From: CAWVWD01 sp965662365
GTDB lineage: Bacteria > Bacteroidota > Bacteroidia > Chitinophagales > Saprospiraceae
DNA: 15,649 nt
Direction: 5' to 3'
Assembly: GCA_965662365.1 (NCBI GenBank)
Contig: CBFIHR010000092.1
Span: forward strand, 1 to 15,649
Within the stretch, counting starts at the first letter, position 1. The number at the start of each line of letters is the position of its first letter. Made by a program: the position numbers and the translations under genes. Under the pieces are notes generated by a model. The model searched no databases. It saw only the letters and a list, made by a program, of their open reading frames with translations, and was not told the DNA's origin. Positions 13,027 through 15,649 of this stretch are shown in pieces.

Positions 13027-13162
13027 ATAATGGACAATTGGTAACGAATAAGTGTACTTTATAAATCGTTTTTTTAATAAAGCATTAACCTGACAGGAAA
13101 AAATCATAAAACGATTTTCACCTAACAGATTTAGAAATTCACTTTTATCAATTGTCCATTAT
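13027..13162. mobile_element. MITE-like nested palindrome after the lipoprotein gene
   Basis: Perfect 14-bp terminal inverted repeats ATAATGGACAATTG (13027-13040) and CAATTGTCCATTAT (13149-13162) enclose a second perfect 10-bp pair, AAATCGTTTT (13063-13072) and AAAACGATTT (13108-13117). Total length is 136 bp. The octamer ATTAATTT occurs just outside each end (13013-13020, overlapping the lipoprotein stop codon, and 13165-13172), though it does not abut the repeats exactly. No coding capacity is present. It could be a miniature inverted-repeat element, a dispersed REP-like palindrome, or a large bidirectional terminator. Confidence 0.5.
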
Positions 13163-13165
13163 CTA

Positions 13166-13354
13166 TTAATTTCTCTCCCAATATTTATATTCGCAAATAT
13201 TTCTAAAACCTAGCCAGCAAGCTGGTTTTTCGTAAGTTAAGTCATTTGATATTTTACTTTCTGTCAAAGAATGTATGCAACTGCCACCTTTGGCTATTAT
13301 TTTATATTGAATAATCGCCAATTTTGCTTTGGATATGGAATCGTGATTATCCAT
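13166..13354 (-). CDS. Doubtful small open reading frame (62 aa)
   Basis: A minus-strand ATG-initiated frame of 62 codons in a gene-poor stretch. It contains a Cys/Trp-containing segment (YEKPACWLGF, FRNICEYKYW) and ends directly at the right edge of the palindromic element. I do not recognise it and see no ribosome site. It may be a decayed fragment or chance. The rest of the gap between 13163 and 13550 is AT-rich with no other supportable gene. A small CCAGC/GCTGG hairpin followed by five T lies at 13214-13230. Confidence 0.2.
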   Translation of the reverse strand: MDNHDSISKAKLAIIQYKIIAKGGSCIHSLTESKISNDLTYEKPACWLGFRNICEYKYWERN

Positions 13355-13550
13355 TTCATTGATTTCCTACTTTCGGTTAGAATAATTCCTATTTCAACTA
13401 AAAACAATTAGTGTTTATTATGTTGCTTTATGTTTTGAAATCTACAAGAAGTATTTTGATACATTTTTTCATAAAAAACCCTTCATTTCCCGTGAACTAT
13501 TCTACCACTCTACTTTTTTACTATGATAATTGATAACCAAAATTTTAAAA

Positions 13551-14447
13551 ATGAACAGAAAGCATTTTATAAAAAAATCAATTTTAGGCATTGCAGGTGT
13601 TGCTGCTGGTCATCAAGTACTCAAAGCAGCAGACAAAAATGAACACTCAACTTACGATAAATTGATGAAACAAGTTGGTTTCAATCACATTCCTGCCGAT
13701 GGTGGAATTATTAATAAAAAAGGAGAAAATATGAAAACGGTATTGCATAAAGCGAACACACGAGGACACGCAAATCATGGTTGGTTAGATTCACATCATA
13801 CCTTTAGCTTTGCCAATTATTATAATCCTGAACGGATGAATTTTGGCGTTTTACGAGTATTAAATGATGATGTTGTTGCGTCAGGACGAGGTTTTGGCAG
13901 ACATCCACACGATAATATGGAAATCATTTCGATTCCATTAGAAGGGGATTTGGAACATCAAGATTCGATGGGCAACAAAGCCATTATCAAAGCTGGTGAT
14001 GTACAAGTAATGAGTGCTGGAACTGGCGTTTTTCACAGCGAAATGAATAAAAATAAAGACAAGGACGTAAAATTCTTACAAATTTGGATGTTTCCAAATC
14101 AACGAAATGTAACCCCTCGCTATGACCAAATTACGTTAAAAGATACGGATTTAAAAAATGAATTTTATCAAGTGCTTTCGCCCAATAAAGAGGACGACGG
14201 TGTGTGGGTTCACCAAAATGCTTGGTTTCACATTGGTAAATTTGATAAAGACAAATCCGAAACCTACACCATCAAAGCAGACGGCAATGGCGTTTATGCC
14301 TTTGTTTTGGAAGGCGATGTAACGATTGAAGGTCAAATATTAGGCAAACGTGACGGCTTCGGTATTTGGAATACCGATAAAATCAAAGTGACCGCTAATA
14401 GCGATGATGCGAAAATTTTATTGATGGATGTCCCGATGACGCTGTAA
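13551..14447 (+). CDS. Pirin family bicupin with export-like N-terminal extension
   Basis: Two-domain cupin of the pirin/YhhW/YhaK family, whose bacterial members include a quercetin 2,3-dioxygenase. The physiological role here is unknown. The ATG at 13551 gives 298 aa. Residues 1-26 (MNRKHFIKKS then ILGIAGVAAG) resemble a twin-arginine-type signal with RK in place of RR and a hydrophobic core, followed by a linker to residue 60. The pirin core starts at Met61 (MKTVLHKANTRG). Metal ligands His118 and His120 (GRHPHDNMEI), His162 and Glu164 (FHSE) are intact. The core alone is 238 aa, the normal pirin size, and its ATG at 13731 is preceded by AGGAG (13721-13725) at good spacing, so a second cytoplasmic product is possible. 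A TTG extension to 13530 is possible but unconvincing. Confidence 0.92.
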   Translation: MNRKHFIKKSILGIAGVAAGHQVLKAADKNEHSTYDKLMKQVGFNHIPADGGIINKKGENMKTVLHKANTRGHANHGWLDSHHTFSFANYYNPERMNFGVLRVLNDDVVASGRGFGRHPHDNMEIISIPLEGDLEHQDSMGNKAIIKAGDVQVMSAGTGVFHSEMNKNKDKDVKFLQIWMFPNQRNVTPRYDQITLKDTDLKNEFYQVLSPNKEDDGVWVHQNAWFHIGKFDKDKSETYTIKADGNGVYAFVLEGDVTIEGQILGKRDGFGIWNTDKIKVTANSDDAKILLMDVPMTL

Positions 14448-14484
14448 ACAGAAATCAGTCCACAGTAGGCAGTCATACACAATT

Positions 14485-14519
14485 TAGTCATAACCTCGCT
14501 CAATCTGAGGTTATGACTA
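14485..14519. terminator. Perfect 13-bp hairpin after the pirin gene
   Basis: TAGTCATAACCTC (14485-14497) pairs with GAGGTTATGACTA (14507-14519) across a 9-nt loop. It lies 38 bp after the pirin stop and 70 bp before the aminotransferase start. No T-run follows directly, so it may be a factor-dependent terminator or a repetitive palindrome. Confidence 0.6.
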
Positions 14520-14588
14520 CACTCAACTATTTTATTAACCCCTAATTTTCCATATCTTGCAACCCTATTAATCACGAATAAATAACGC

Positions 14589-15649
14589 ATGCAACTACGC
14601 TCTAAATTACCAAAATCAGAAACCACGATTTTTGCCGTAATGTCGGCTTTAGCCAATAAATATAATGCCATTAATTTAGGGCAAGGATTCCCAGATTTTG
14701 ACTGCGACGAAGATTTACGAAAGTTGGTAGCAAAGCATTTAAACCATCAAAAAAATCAATATTGCCCGATGCCAGGTCTGTTAGATTTGCGAAAGGTAAT
14801 TGGTCAGAAAATGAATAAAAGCTACGGCACTTCTATCAACGGCGAAACGCAAGTTTGTGTAACGGCAGGGGCAACTCAAGCTTTATTCACCGCCATCGAA
14901 GCCTTTGTGCATCAAGGCGACGAAGTGATTATCATCGAACCTGCTTATGATAGCTACACTCCGTCGATTATCATCGCTGGCGGCATACCGAAAGCCTATA
15001 CTCTGACGTATCCAGATTATTCGATTGATTGGAATAAATTTGAAAAATTAGTCACCTCCAAAACTCGAATGATTATCATCAATACGCCACATAATCCGAC
15101 GGGAACAATTCTAAAACAAGCTGATTTACAAGCCTTAGAAAATATTGTTTCAGGGAAAAATATCATCGTTTTGAGCGATGAAGTCTATGAACATTTGATT
15201 TATGATAATGAGCAGCACCAGAGCGTTTTACGATTTCCGACGTTATTTGAGCAGAGTTTAGCGGTGTATTCTTTTGGCAAGACGTTTCATGCTACAGGTT
15301 GGAAAATGGGCTATTGTGTCGGGCCAGAATATTTAATAAATGAATTTAAAAACGTTCATCAATGGAATGTTTTTTCGGTTAACTCCTTCGTGCAATATGC
15401 GTTGGCGGAACACTTACAAGATGAAAAAACCTACAATTATTTACCCGACTTTTTTCAGAAAAAACGGGACTTCCTCACCGAACAATTGGCGGAAACGACA
15501 CTGATACCAAAAGTATCGGAAGGCACATATTTTCAACTTTATAATTACGAAAATATCAGCGATATGAATGATATCGCTTTCGCTAAATATTTGACTAGAG
15601 AAATCGGTGTAGCAGCGATTCCATTATCACCTTTTTATACAAACCCACC
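14589..15649 (+). CDS. Class I/II PLP aminotransferase, methionine aminotransferase-like (partial, cut by window end)
   Basis: Transfers the amino group of methionine or aromatic amino acids to a 2-oxo acid. The closest recognisable type is YbdL/kynurenine aminotransferase-like. The ATG at 14589 starts 353 visible codons, and the remainder lies beyond the window. Fold type I residues are clear: INLGQGFPDF (28-37), the GATQAL cofactor-phosphate loop (94-99), EPAYDSY with Tyr120, NTPHNPTG with Asn169, SDEVY with Asp197 and Tyr200, and the Schiff-base Lys231 in SFGKTFHATGWKMGY. The C-terminal arginine that binds the substrate carboxylate is not reached. Because methionine is the best-known substrate of this subgroup, it may link loosely to the methionine-repair genes earlier in the window, but it is 8 kb away. 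No promoter was identified. Confidence 0.9.
   Translation, partial: MQLRSKLPKSETTIFAVMSALANKYNAINLGQGFPDFDCDEDLRKLVAKHLNHQKNQYCPMPGLLDLRKVIGQKMNKSYGTSINGETQVCVTAGATQALFTAIEAFVHQGDEVIIIEPAYDSYTPSIIIAGGIPKAYTLTYPDYSIDWNKFEKLVTSKTRMIIINTPHNPTGTILKQADLQALENIVSGKNIIVLSDEVYEHLIYDNEQHQSVLRFPTLFEQSLAVYSFGKTFHATGWKMGYCVGPEYLINEFKNVHQWNVFSVNSFVQYALAEHLQDEKTYNYLPDFFQKKRDFLTEQLAETTLIPKVSEGTYFQLYNYENISDMNDIAFAKYLTREIGVAAIPLSPFYTNP

Noticed and set aside
13530..13550. TTG start extending the pirin gene by seven residues
   Set aside because: The ATG at 13551 begins directly with the basic signal-like segment. The seven extra residues add nothing recognisable.
14333..14671. 112-codon minus-strand frame across the pirin end and aminotransferase start
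   Set aside because: It overlaps two confident genes on the other strand and has no recognisable domain. It is an antisense shadow.

Overview
The window looks like chromosome of a low-GC member of the Bacteroidota. Reasons: Bacteroidota-type promoter elements (TAnnTTTG with an upstream TTG, clearest at the tRNA-Asp gene); lipoproteins with short Bacteroidota-style signal peptides; few Shine-Dalgarno sites; a gene between accA and dapA that resembles a Bacteroidota-restricted family (DUF6913); and AT-rich spacers packed with short palindromes. No phage, integrase, intact transposase, CRISPR array or rRNA is visible. The genus cannot be fixed from the sequence alone.

Layout, left to right. (1) 83-2561: cydA and cydB, the two core subunits of a cytochrome bd quinol oxidase of the short Q-loop type. 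(2) 2826-6311: a methionine-sulfoxide and redox-protection block made of a lipoprotein MsrA, the protein AMPylase SelO, and an MsrB-MsrA fusion, all on the plus strand, closed by a strong terminator at 6336-6371. (3) 6516-7892: a stand-alone PuuA-like glutamine-synthetase-family ligase. A truncated GIY-YIG nuclease remnant lies against its 3' end on the minus strand. (4) 8139-8212: tRNA-Asp (GUC) on the minus strand with a recognisable promoter and terminator. (5) 8523-11098: accA, a conserved hypothetical gene and dapA, ordinary fatty-acid and lysine/cell-wall housekeeping. (6) 11320-12063: rlmB, an rRNA 2'-O-methyltransferase, on the minus strand and convergent with dapA across a shared terminator. 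(7) 12307-13017: a lipoprotein of unknown function, followed by a 136-bp nested palindrome that looks like a miniature inverted-repeat element. (8) 13551-14447: a pirin-family cupin with an export-like N-terminal extension. (9) 14589 to the window end: a methionine/kynurenine-type aminotransferase cut off by the edge.

The most coherent theme is oxidative stress. A high-affinity terminal oxidase sits next to one envelope-anchored and one bifunctional methionine sulfoxide reductase, with SelO between the two. SelO is known to AMPylate redox proteins. The arrangement suggests, but does not prove, that SelO works with methionine repair here. The rest is mostly housekeeping. The odd features there are regulatory or structural: nested palindromes, mutually exclusive hairpins, a recurring TTTTTAATAAA word in four spacers, and a pirin with a possible internal second start.
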